DNA of 64,000 nt. Origin: an uncultured Ilumatobacter sp. GTDB lineage: Bacteria > Actinomycetota > Acidimicrobiia > Acidimicrobiales > Ilumatobacteraceae. Shown here in pieces: positions 1-9,021 of this stretch (positions are counted from its first letter, which is position 1; each line of letters starts with the position of its first letter). The notes beneath the pieces are model-generated. The model worked only from the letters and a program-made list of their open reading frames with translations. It searched no databases and was not told the origin of the DNA. The position numbers were made by a program, and so were the translations under genes. The DNA lies in NCBI GenBank assembly GCA_905182555.1, contig CAJJBX010000012.1:1-64000 (forward strand), given 5' to 3'.

Positions 1-1012
1 AAACCTTCGCGGACGCCATGTTCGCCGATCCCGAGGCGTTTGCGGTGGAGACCGAGAGGCAATTGATTCGCCGCGCTCTCGTCATGGGCGAGGAGATCGC
101 GCTGGCGGATGGCCGCACGCTTCAACGCGATTACATTCCAATCGGGGCGATATCCGAAAGGGTAGATCACTTTTGGCTGTACGCCGACATCAGCCAAAAG
201 AAGGAGCTCGATCTGACACGCTGGCGTCTGTTGGAAGTCGAACGCGGGCTCCGAGGGAAAGCCGAGGAGCAGGCCAGGATCCTGCAGGGGGTCGCCGACC
301 TCAAGACCGAACTCGTTGCAATGGTTGTCGCACGAGCTGCGGACCCCCGCTGACATCAATCGTCAGCTTCGCCGATCTCCTCCTCAACGACGAGGAACCG
401 AAGAGGCGAGACAGAGCAGAAGGAGTTCCTCACCGTTATCGACAGGAACGCCAAACGGCTCATCCGCGTCGTCGACGACCTGCTTCTGCTCGGACAACTC
501 GAGTCGGGCATCACATTAATCCAACCTACGGTATTGCCAGTGAACCAGATCGTCGAATGGGCTGTGGAGTCGGCCACCCACCTGTCAAACGCCGCTGGTG
601 TGCGATCAGGACCTCGATCGAACCCGGCCCTGCCCTTCACGCAGACAGCTACCGACTCGGACAAGTTCTCGACAACCTGCTTTCGAATGCCATCAAATTC
701 TCAGACGGCGGCGGAAACATCGAGGTGACAGCACGTCACCACCGGGATAGATGGGTATTTGCAGTCGTCGATGATGGGGTCGGAATTTCTGAGGCCGACC
801 AGGAGCAACTCTTCGATTCGTTCTTCCGGGCATCCGGGACCGCTCAGTCCACACCCGGCACCGGCCTCGGCCTCGCCATCTGCAAAGCGATCGTCGAGCT
901 GCACGGTGGAACGATCACCGTAGAGAGCCAGCAAGATTATGGCGCTCGCTTCGAGTTCGTGATCCCGGACGAACGCGAGATGACACAGTGGACTGATCGG
1001 CAACCATCCTGA
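1..1012 (+). pseudogene. PAS-type sensor histidine kinase, left-truncated and frame-disrupted
   Basis: Membrane or cytosolic sensor kinase that should autophosphorylate on His and pass phosphate to the regulator just downstream. The reading is open to the left window edge, so the N-terminus is missing. In order I read a PAS-like end (GEEIALADGRTLQRDY), a helical linker, the H-box SHELRTP near 318-345, a DHp helix (RLIRVVDDLLLLGQLESG), the N-box LDNLLSNAIKFS, the G1 box DDGVGIS and the G2 box GTGLGLAICKA. These pieces lie in frames 3, 1, 2, 3 and 2 in turn, so at least four single-base shifts are needed. One falls in a C5 run at 344-348, where four Cs would restore HELRTPLTS. All motifs survive, so either consensus error or very recent decay fits. 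Confidence 0.85.
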
Positions 1013-1677
1013 TCATCGAGGACGAAGCAGACATACGGCTGACGCTTTCAGTGTTGTTGCGTCGCGCTGGTCTCCAGGCACTCGAGGCTGCCGACGGCCG
1101 TTCTGGCCTCCGACTGCTCCACGAACGCCGACCGGACTGTGTCATCGTCGACATTGGCCTCCCCGACATCGACGGCTGGCAGGTACTCGGGCGGATCCGT
1201 GACGTAACCAACGTTCCAGTCATGATGCTCACCGCCCGACACCTCGAGGCCGAGAAGGTCGGGGACTGCAGGCAGGAGCCGACGATTACCTGACCAAGCC
1301 ATTCGGCAACCTGGAGTTGATTGCGCGAGTGCGTGCGCTTCTGCGCCGGGCCCATTCGACCGAGCCAGTCGACGTGTATGTGGACGAACTACTCGTTGTC
1401 GATCCGGCAAGCCATCGGGTCGCGGTCGAAGGCCGCGAGGTCGAACTCACCGCGATCGAATTCCGGTTGCTCCATGGGCTCATCAGGTCCGCGCCCCAAG
1501 TGCTCAGCCCAGTGCAGCTTCTCGAGATGGCCTGGAGCGACCCCACCGGCACCGGACCGGACCGGGTCAAATACGTGGTCCATCGACTGCGCCGGCAAGA
1601 TGGGCTTTGTGAACGCCGAGGCTTCGCCGATCAGAGCGGTGCGCGGTGTCGGGTACACGTACATCCGGCCCCACTGA
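980..1677 (+). pseudogene. OmpR/PhoB-type response regulator, frame-disrupted
   Basis: DNA-binding partner of the upstream kinase. The receiver domain shows the acidic pair in IIEDEAD, the phospho-acceptor Asp in VDIGLPDIDG, the conserved Thr in MMLTAR and the Lys in DDYLTKPF. A winged-helix domain follows, ending in RAVRGVGYTYIRPH. The text switches frame at a G4 run (1261-1264), where a fifth G would restore KVGGLQAGADDYL, and again near 1600 before the last 25 residues. No good start codon sits in the receiver frame; ATG at 980 with one shift near 1003 is my best guess. Spacing to the kinase is essentially zero, so the two form one operon. Confidence 0.8.
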
Positions 1678-1778
1678 ACCCAGACTTGCTGAAACCGATC
1701 TGCAACCGAAGCCACAACCAGCGGGCAACTTGGGTCGTTCATAGTTAGAGGCTGCAAACGCCTTAGAAGGATGAACCC

Positions 1779-1877
1779 ATGTTCGGCAGCATCATCACAC
1801 ACACCAGATCAGGCTCGGCTCAAGGAGCCGTGCTCGCCGGACTCCGACGACTGGAATACCGAGGTTGCGACTCCGTC
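1779..1877 (+). pseudogene. Relic of the glmS 5' end (glutamine amidotransferase start)
   Basis: Thirty-three codons resemble the first residues of glucosamine-6-phosphate synthase: GAVLAGLRRLEYRGCDS against the family pattern GLxRLEYRGYDS. The initiator is followed by Phe instead of the catalytic Cys of the family's MCGI start, so it could not act as a glutaminase. The remaining roughly 570 residues of GlmS are absent, and the receiver/PIG-L gene begins 27 bases later in the same frame. AGAAGGA lies upstream of the ATG. Identification rests on this short match only. Confidence 0.5.
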
Positions 1878-1904
1878 CAAGACGGTCACAGTCCAATGAC
1901 CCCC

Positions 1905-2966
1905 ATGGCCCACTCCGAGGACCCGGCGACCGTCTTCGTCGTCGAAGGACGACGCCGACGCCGCCCGGTTCGCATGCCGAGCCCTCGAAAATTCCGGCTA
2001 CGCCACGTCCCTGTTCTCCGATCCTGACGCTGCACTTGCGGCGCTCGATCGATCCAGGTGCTCGTTACTCTTGAGCGACGTGCGGCTGCCCGGCATGACC
2101 GGGCTAGAGCTGCTATCGCAGGCTCGACAACTCCATCCCAGCCTGCCCATCGTGTTGATGACCGCATTCGCAACGCTTAACGACACCATTGTCGCCCTTC
2201 GCAACGGCGCAGACGACTACCTGTTGAAACCACTCACCGTCGACGTGCTCGTCAGCACTGTCAACGCTGCGCTCGACAGCCGGCGCGGGGCTCAACATCG
2301 AGTGCTCGCGATCGGCGCCCATCCCGACGATGTCGAGATCGGTGTCGGCGCCACGCTCGTCGGTCATGTCGAACGCGGAGATGACGTGACCATCCTGACC
2401 CTCACCAGGGGCGAAAGCGGAGGATTGGCGGTCGAAAGAGAGACCGAGGCCCATCGAGCCGCCAAGATCCTTGGAGCCAAACTAATCCTGGGAGGTCTAC
2501 CCGATACACGCGTCCCGATGAATGGGCCGACCGTTGCGCTCATCGAAGAAGCCGTCCAGCGCATCGCGCCGACGATTGTCTACACACACAGCTCCCATGA
2601 CGTACATCAGGATCACCGATCCGCCCACCAGGCTTCCCTGGTGGCGTGCCGCTCGGTTCCGCAGTTATACAGCTACCAGTCGCCATCGGCGACGGTCGAC
2701 TTCGCCCCGCGCCGGTTTGTGCCCGTGGACCAAGCAATCGATCGCAAGCTCGCCGCGATCGCTGCCTACCGAACGCAGGTGACCAAGTGCTCGTACCTCG
2801 CCGAGACTTCCTCCTGGCCACGACCCGCTACTGGGGCCGGTTCATCCAAGCCGAGCACGCTGAGCCCCTCGAGATCGTTCGCGAACTGGCTCAAACAGTC
2901 CCCGACTACCGCCCTGTTCGACCGTCCATCAGCCCCAAGGAAATCGACCAGCATGTCCCCTCATAG
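1905..2966 (+). pseudogene. Receiver domain fused to PIG-L/LmbE-type deacetylase, frame-disrupted
   Basis: About 350 residues. Residues 1-125 form a CheY-like receiver: acidic pair in VVEDDADAA, phospho-Asp in LLLSDVRLPGMTG, Thr in LMTAFAT and Lys in YLLKPLTVD. The rest is a PIG-L family zinc deacetylase: AIGAHPDDVEIGVG carries the zinc-binding HPDD, and SHDVHQDHRSAH supplies the distal His motif. Family members remove acetyl from GlcNAc-containing lipids, glycosides or mycothiol precursors; the substrate here is unknown. There is no DNA-binding domain, so phosphorylation would presumably control the enzyme. Two one-base shifts are needed: an extra G at 1947, and a lost G near 2805 that restores CSYLAEDFLLATTRYW. 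The stop overlaps the start of the ATP-grasp gene by 14 bases. Confidence 0.8.
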
Positions 2967-3973
2967 GAATAAACCACGAGTACTCGTCACCGGTGCGGGG
3001 GGACCTGCCGGCGTGGCGGTCATCCGCTCATTGCTCCCCGACGCATGCCTCTTCGCCGTCGACATCGACCGATGCGCCGTCGGCTTGTATCTGGTGAGTG
3101 ACGGAAACCGCTCGATTGTTCCCCGAGGGGAGGAGGCCAGCTTCATCGACCACATCATGGAGCTGTGTCGTAGGTGGCGAATAGACGTCGTGATCCCCAC
3201 TGTCGATACCGAGCTGCTCCCCATGGCGCACGCCCGGCTGCGGTTTCGAGGATCTCGGCGTGGGCGATCGTGGCCGGCCCGGCAGCAGCGCTCTCGACAT
3301 GCCTCGACAAATGGCAGCTCGCGTCCGCGGTCGAGTCGACGGTCCCCTGCCCAATCACGCATCTGATCGATCTCCAATTCGACGCCGCTCACTTCCCCTC
3401 CTATCCCGCCGTGGCCAAACCGAGGCAGGGAAGCGGGTCGCGCGGCGTACAGATCATCGATCGACCCGAGCAACTTGCGGTTGTGCCGAAAGACAGCTCG
3501 TTCATTGTCCAGGAGTTCCTCCCTGGGGAGGAACTCTCCGTCGACGTCTACGTCGACGGCACCGGGCAGCCGCTCGGCGCCGTGCCTCGGACCAGGTGGA
3601 AGGTTGACTCCGGCGTCGCGGTTGCAGGAAGAACGGTCCGAGACGAGGAAGCAATGAAGTTGGCACTCGACACCGTGGCGGCCGTTGGCTTGACCGGTCC
3701 AGCCAACGTCCAATGCCGGCGCGATCGCGATGGCCGGCTGGCGCTTTTGGAAGTCAACCCTCGCTTCCCGGGTTCGTTGCCCCTGACGATTGCGGCCGGC
3801 TTCGACATCCCGGCGCTGGCCCTCCGGGAAGCACAGGGCATACGCATCGAGCCCTCGGCGCCTTCCGAGAGATCGCAGGTCGTCCGACACTGGGAAGACG
3901 TGATCATCCCGACCACGGCCATCCGCAGACCGTTGAGCTGGGTGCGAGCAAGACGCGAGGCTGGTCGCCATGA
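2953..3973 (+). pseudogene. ATP-grasp ligase (carbamoyl-phosphate-synthase-like fold), frame-disrupted
   Basis: ATP-dependent carboxylate-amine ligase of unknown substrate. A Rossmann-like pre-grasp domain opens with VLVTGAGGPAGVAVIRSLL, and VVIPTVDTELLPMA follows. The ATP-grasp core shows VAKPRQGSGSRGV (nucleotide-binding Lys), VQEFLPGEELSVDVYVD and the metal-binding LLEVNPRFPGSLPL. Start ATG 2953 overlaps the deacetylase end. The text moves from frame 1 to frame 3 near 3245. Frame 3 then runs past the expected end, whereas frame 2 stops at 3973 in an ATGA overlap with the next gene, so a further shift near 3900-3970 is likely. Within the locus it may ligate an amino acid or similar group to a sugar or envelope precursor, but this is inference. 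Confidence 0.72.
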
Positions 3974-4678
3974 CGCTCGACCTACTCGTCGACGCCCACG
4001 TGCATTCGACGTTCTCCGACGGCCGCGACCAACCGGGGGCCAACGTGGCCACCGCCGCCGAGCGGGGCTTGCACACGATCGGGCTCGTCGACCACGTCGA
4101 TCCGACACCCTGTGGCTCCCCGATTTCGTTTCGGCCGTTCGCCGTCTCCGTTCCCAATCGCCGCTCGATGTCAGCTGTGGGGTAGAAGCGAAAATGCTCG
4201 ACACGACCGGTTGGCTCGACGTACCCCCATCGCTTGCGGCGTCGACTGGATCGTCGCTGCCGACCACCAAGTTCCGCTCGGCCGCGAACCGCAACCGCCG
4301 GCGACTGTCGACGGATGATCGCCGATGGGGAGATCGATCCGATCGAAGTGCTCGACAACCTCCTTGAGGGCCACCGCCGCAGCAGCAGAGCGCTATGACA
4401 ACGTTCTCATCGCACACATCTTCTCGGTCCTGCCCAAGTGCGGGCTCGACGAGACGATGGTTGCTGACACGGACGTAACGGCACTAGGCCATCGGCTAGC
4501 GCGTGCCGGGGCGCGTGTGGAGATCTCCGAGCGGTGGCGCTGCCCGTCGGCACACGTTGCAAAGCTGCTCCATGCCGCGGGCGTGGAGTTGGTCGCCTCG
4601 ACCGACAGCCATCGGGCCGCCACAATCGGCCAGTACGACCATGTGTCCGACATCGCAGGCGCACTGGCTTCGATTTAG
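3970..4678 (+). pseudogene. PHP-domain metal-dependent phosphoesterase, frame-disrupted
   Basis: PHP (polymerase and histidinol phosphatase) proteins hydrolyse phosphoesters with a trinuclear metal centre. All expected motifs can be read in order: DAHVHSTFSDG, GLVDHVD, GVEAKMLDTTG, GVDWIVAADHQVP, LIAHIFSVLPK and VASTDSHRAATIG. They lie in frames 1, 3, 2, 1 and 2, so at least three or four indels interrupt the gene. The ATG at 3970 overlaps the preceding stop. A histidinol-phosphatase role is not supported, since no histidine genes are nearby; a sugar- or lipid-phosphate substrate would fit the neighbours better. Confidence 0.75.
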
Positions 4679-4696
4679 TGGTCGACGCTGCGCGAG

Positions 4697-6195
4697 GTGG
4701 CCGAGATGGCCGACGTACTCGGCCGTTGGACCCTCGTTGTGTTGGTGATGCTCGGCGCCGTACCGCTTGCCGCGGCTTCCTACCAGTTCGCCACCATCGG
4801 AATGCATGCCTTCCGCAACCACTACGACAAAGTTGAGCCGCGATTTCCCCGCGTTGCCATCCTGATCCCTGCATGGAACGAAGCCGCTGTGATCGGCATG
4901 TCGATCGATCGACTCTTGGAGCTCGACTACCCGCCGATCGACTCCGCCTGTACGTCGTCGATGATGCCCAGCACCGACAAGACACCGGACGTCGTGATCG
5001 CCAAGGAAAAGAAAACCCTGGCCGAGTGCTGCACCTGGCGACGCGACAAAGGGGGCGAAGGCAAAGCTCACACCCTCAACCACGGTCTGGTGCAGATCCT
5101 CGCAGATGACTGGATGGAGGCCCTGCTGATCATGGATGCCGACGTCGTCTACGAACCAAATTCGCTGCGGAAGATGACCCGCCATTTCGCGGACCCCGAG
5201 GTGGGAGCAGTCACTGCATACATCAAAGAAGGCAGCCGACCACCGAACTGGATGAAGCGATTCGTCGGCTACGAGTACATCACTGCCCAGGCAGCCGCCC
5301 GTCGCAGCCAGAACGTTTCTCGGGGCCATGGCCTGCCTGGCCGGCGGCGCTCAGCTGCACACTCGCGCGAACCTCGAAGCAATCGGTGGCCAGATCGACA
5401 CAAGCTCTTTGGCTGAGGACACCTTCACCACATTCAAGACCCAACTAGCAGGCAATCGGGTTGTGTTTGATGGCAACGCCACCGTCTGGGCCGAGGAGCC
5501 TGACAACATTGACGGGCTTTGGAAGCAGCGGCTTCGCTGGGGACGCGGGAATGTTCAGGTTTCCTTCCGCTACAAGCACATGTGGTTCCGCCCCAGCCCC
5601 GATCATGGCCTGGGGAGTTACAGCCTCCGGCCTCTTTTGGTTCTGCTTGTTTCTGCTCCCCATTTTCATGATTGTCGCTTCAGCTAGCCTTGTAGCGCTC
5701 TTCTTCATCGACTTCCCGCTCTCGTGGGCGGCGTTCAAGATGCTCTGGATCACCAACGCCATCGGCTATATCTTCATCACGAGCTTCACGCTCATGATCG
5801 ACCCCGAGACAGCTCGCAACACTTGGCGGGAAGCCGTCACTTTCCCCGGCCTGATCTCTCTAGCAATTATCCACTACACCTTATTTCCCCGGTTCTTTAA
5901 GTGGGCGTTGCTCGAAGTATTGGAGTTGGTGCACATCCCGGCCAGCGGTCCAGTGCTTCGCTCGATCATCCTGTTCATTTACTTCTGGCTAGCGGCATCG
6001 ATGCTCGTGGCTTGGGCAGCCAAAGTGGTCGAGTCGCGACGCCGATTACGATGGCTCAGCCCCCCTCTCGTGTACATCTCCGGGTACGGCCCATTGCTGT
6101 GCGCAATCATGTTCACCTCTTACATCAAAGAAGCTCGCGGCGCCGAGATGACCTGGGACAAGACCGAGAAGACCGGAAAGGTCGCAATGCCATGA
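4697..6195 (+). pseudogene. Processive family-2 glycosyltransferase (BcsA/NodC/PgaC-like membrane synthase), frame-disrupted
   Basis: About 500 residues of an inner-membrane polysaccharide synthase. It has an N-terminal transmembrane helix (LVVLVMLGAVPLAAASY), the nucleotide-sugar Asp motif (YVVDDASTDK), the DxD motif (LIMDADVVYEPNSL), the acceptor-side SLAEDTFT (TED-like), and KQRLRWGRGN (QxxRW), the mark of processive enzymes. Several C-terminal membrane helices follow. Three places need correction: near 4930-4975 (an extra C before AGCACC), near 5317 (an extra T in GTTTCT) and near 5620. Poly-GlcNAc, cellulose and hyaluronan-like products are all compatible with the family; the deacetylase upstream favours an N-acetylated sugar. 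Confidence 0.82.
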
Positions 6196-6365
6196 GCGCC
6201 GACCACCTTCTCATCCGACTGGCTGACGGCCGAACCGCGGGCGAAGTTCACGATGAAGAAGTGGCTGCCGACCAACGGCTTGAATGGGGTCTCCTGGTCA
6301 AAGAGATCATTTCGATCTGCATCGTCGTCGCCGTGCTCGTTGTCCGTCATCTCTGGTTTGTTTGA
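6192..6365 (+). CDS. 57-residue single-helix membrane protein coupled to the glycosyltransferase
   Basis: I do not recognise a family. The ATG overlaps the synthase stop codon (ATGA), so translation is probably coupled. The first 36 residues are polar and acidic (GEVHDEEVAADQRLEW). They are followed by one hydrophobic helix (IISICIVVAVLVV) and a short HLWFV tail, giving an N-in or N-out tail-anchored topology. Small membrane partners are common next to processive synthases (PgaD is an example), so an accessory subunit role is plausible but unproven. Unlike its neighbours it needs no frame correction. Confidence 0.55.
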   Translation: MSADHLLIRLADGRTAGEVHDEEVAADQRLEWGLLVKEIISICIVVAVLVVRHLWFV

Positions 6366-6490
6366 GAGGTCGCAAAGCCCGGCTCCCGCCCAAATTGTCC
6401 GCAATTTTGTCCGCCTGAAAAGTTAACGATCTGACCATGGAGCCAACGTCGAACGCGGGTGGCGAACGGCCGGTGATCGTCATGGTTGCC

Positions 6491-7816
6491 TCAAACGTTT
6501 TTTGGGAGCTCGGAGAACGGCAGGACCTTGTCTTGATTCGGTTCCTTCGGCAGCCCAAGCACTCGCTCACCAATAATGTTCCTCTGGATCTGGTCGGTGC
6601 CACCGTAGATCGGTGGAGCCTGCGCATAGAGCGCAGGGCCGGTGACCATGCCCAGCAGCGGGTTGCCTATTGCCTCGTTGAGCGACTCGCGTTGGGCATC
6701 GGTGTAGGCGTGCAACATGCCGTTCGCCCCAACGATCCCGAGGCCCAGGTCGCGAGTCAGGCGCACCATGTCGCTCATCTGCAGCTTCGAGATATTGGCC
6801 ATTCCGGGAATGTCATTGCCTTGCTGTCGCATCGCCTTCAAGCGCTGGGCGTTGAGGCCGCCGATGATGTTCATCGTGTGGAGACGCATGAGGTCTTGGC
6901 GAACGTGCGGATCGTTGATTTTTCCGGCTGTCTTGGCGAAGTCGAACAACACCGACCGATTCGGGCGGGTTGCTTTGGCCCGAGGGGCCTTCTTGTTTGG
7001 ATCGCTCGGCCTGACGAGGTCTCCGGCCCGACGATCGAGTTGGCCGGCGATAGTGCCTGGCATGCCGCCCGCTGCTCCTCCCGAGCCGCCTGAGCCGAGG
7101 CCGGCGCGCTCAGCCTGCAGGGTGGTGTTCGTGGCAGCCCAACCGTTGTTCACATCGCCAATCACCGCATCGACGGGAACTCGGGCATCAGTGAGAAACA
7201 CCTCGTTGAACATCGCGTGCCCGGTCATCTCGTACAGCGGACGGATGTCGACCTCGGGCTGATGCATGTCGATCGCCATCCAGCTGATGCCCTTGTGCTT
7301 CGGCACGTCGACGTTGGTGCGAGCAATCAACATGCCCATGTCTGCCGTCTGGCCGAGGGATGTCCACACCTTCTGCCCATTGATGATCCACTCGTCGCCA
7401 TCACGTTCGGCTCGCGTGCTCAGCCCGGCGAGGTCAGAACCTGCACCAGGTTCGCTAAACAGTTGACACCAAGCTTGCTGGCCGGTGACGATGTCGCGCA
7501 CGTACAGGTCGATCTGTTCTTGCGTTCCGTGCGTGGCAATCGTCGGCGCCGCGAGCAACAACCCCAGGCCACTGGGCGGGCCGAGCGCACCAAACGCGCC
7601 GATCTCTCGCATCACGGCAACCGAGTCAGCCCGCGACAGGCCGAGGCCGTACGCCTCGACGGGAAGTAGCGGTGAGGACCATCCTGCAAGGCCGAGCTTC
7701 TCCCACCATTGCGCGACCGTCAGATCCGGGTCCCAATTCTCCTCGAGCCACGTGCGCACTGCCCCAGCGGGGTCAGACGGTGTGGTGCGATCGTGTTGGG
7801 TCTCTGTCAGGCTCAT
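6491..7816 (-). CDS. Acyl-CoA dehydrogenase family protein
   Basis: FAD-dependent alpha,beta-dehydrogenation of an acyl-CoA. The 441 residues include CQLFSEPGAGSDLAGL (FAD/substrate loop), the middle beta-domain WIINGQKVWTS, and the C-terminal IYGGTDQIQRNIIGERVLGLP that holds the FAD adenine. It resembles the FadE proteins that work as pairs in actinobacterial sterol side-chain breakdown; a close relative lies at 16944-18188, which may be a partner or a paralogue. Convergent with the glycosyltransferase locus, with a 125-base gap in which I see no clear terminator. Confidence 0.9.
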   Translation of the reverse strand: MSLTETQHDRTTPSDPAGAVRTWLEENWDPDLTVAQWWEKLGLAGWSSPLLPVEAYGLGLSRADSVAVMREIGAFGALGPPSGLGLLLAAPTIATHGTQEQIDLYVRDIVTGQQAWCQLFSEPGAGSDLAGLSTRAERDGDEWIINGQKVWTSLGQTADMGMLIARTNVDVPKHKGISWMAIDMHQPEVDIRPLYEMTGHAMFNEVFLTDARVPVDAVIGDVNNGWAATNTTLQAERAGLGSGGSGGAAGGMPGTIAGQLDRRAGDLVRPSDPNKKAPRAKATRPNRSVLFDFAKTAGKINDPHVRQDLMRLHTMNIIGGLNAQRLKAMRQQGNDIPGMANISKLQMSDMVRLTRDLGLGIVGANGMLHAYTDAQRESLNEAIGNPLLGMVTGPALYAQAPPIYGGTDQIQRNIIGERVLGLPKEPNQDKVLPFSELPKNV

Positions 7817-7976
7817 CGTGTTCTCCTCGATTGGCTTACAGCGCTATTGACTTGCAGCTGGATTGGATTCCACTGCTCACATTCGCAACTTGAATTACTT
7901 GTAGTCTGCAACATTCCACAGGCGCCAGACACCTTGTGTTGCTCAATTCTTCCCGCCGGCCTGACACGATGTCGCC

Positions 7977-9017
7977 ATGCAGAGCGACATGGAGTTCGTC
8001 ACCGGACCAATCGAAGTTGTCGGATGCCACGCCGAAGGTGAAGTTGGCGACGTCATCGTCGGCGGTATTGCCCCTCCACCTGGCCACTCGGTGTTCGAGC
8101 AATCACGCTGGATTGCCAACGACGGCCGATTGCGACACATCATTGGCAACGAGCCGCGCGGCGGCGTCTTCAAGCACGTCAATCTGCTCGTCCCAGCAAT
8201 CGACCCTGCCGCAGACATCGGGTTCATCATCATGGAACCAATGGACACCCCCCTCATGTCGGGCTCCAACGCCATGTGTGTCGCCACAGTGGTTCTCGAA
8301 ACAGGGATCGTGCCGATGACCGAACCGACCACGACCCTCACCCTCGAGGCCCCGGCCGGACTCGTCCATGTTGAGGCAACCTGCGCGGACGGAAAGGTCA
8401 CTGCTGTCACGATCCGGAACGTTCCGGCGTTCGCAGCGCTGCGCGACGTCGCGCTCAACGTCGACGGCGTCGGACAGTTACGTGTCGACACTGCATGGGG
8501 CGGCGACAGCTTCGTCATGGTCGACGCCGCCGACATTGGCCTCATCGTCGGACCCGAGAACGGAGCAGAACTCGCCCGGATGGGTTCACTCATCACTCGC
8601 GCGGCGAACGCTCAGTTGCAGTTTGAGCATCCGACGATCGACTGGACACACTTCTCGTTCTGTCAGATCGCCGGCGGACTCGAACGCGCTGCCGATGGGG
8701 TCCTACAGATGATGAACACTGTGGTGGTCGAGCCGGGCAAGCTCGACCGTTCACCCACCGGAACGGGCGTGTCAGCGCGGATGGCGCTGCTTCGAGCACA
8801 GGGCAAAATGGACGTCGGCGACCAACTCGTCATGCGATCGGTGATTGGCTCGCAGTTCACTGGTCTCATCGCAGCCGACACGAGCGTGGGCACTGTCGAC
8901 GCGATTGTGCCGTTGGTGACAGGTCGAGCGTGGCGATACGGCACGTTCGCCTACCAGACAGACCCGAGCGACCCGTGGCCACTCGGGTATCGCGTCAGCG
9001 ACACTTGGCCGAGCTGA
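7977..9017 (+). CDS. Proline racemase / hydroxyproline dehydratase family protein
   Basis: 346 residues of the PrdF fold, whose members racemise proline, epimerise 4-hydroxyproline or dehydrate trans-3-hydroxyproline. The second catalytic position reads DRSPTGTG, with Thr in place of Cys, as in dehydratases. The first reads PLMSGSNAMC, where the usual MCGHG Cys is Ser, with another Cys five residues later. Neither canonical thiol is therefore in place, and activity cannot be assigned. A divergent 160-base region separates it from the acyl-CoA dehydrogenase. M20 peptidase and RidA genes nearby would suit amino-acid catabolism. Confidence 0.8.
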   Translation: MQSDMEFVTGPIEVVGCHAEGEVGDVIVGGIAPPPGHSVFEQSRWIANDGRLRHIIGNEPRGGVFKHVNLLVPAIDPAADIGFIIMEPMDTPLMSGSNAMCVATVVLETGIVPMTEPTTTLTLEAPAGLVHVEATCADGKVTAVTIRNVPAFAALRDVALNVDGVGQLRVDTAWGGDSFVMVDAADIGLIVGPENGAELARMGSLITRAANAQLQFEHPTIDWTHFSFCQIAGGLERAADGVLQMMNTVVVEPGKLDRSPTGTGVSARMALLRAQGKMDVGDQLVMRSVIGSQFTGLIAADTSVGTVDAIVPLVTGRAWRYGTFAYQTDPSDPWPLGYRVSDTWPS

Positions 9018-9021
9018 GCGT

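Noticed and set aside
2961-4358. 465-codon minus-strand open frame over the ATP-grasp and PHP genes
   Set aside because: Arg/Ser-rich composition with no motif; the plus strand carries clear ATP-grasp and PHP motifs.
1-6365. A toxin, defence or phage island
   Set aside because: No integrase, transposase, nuclease or defence-gene signature; the domains point to signalling and sugar chemistry.
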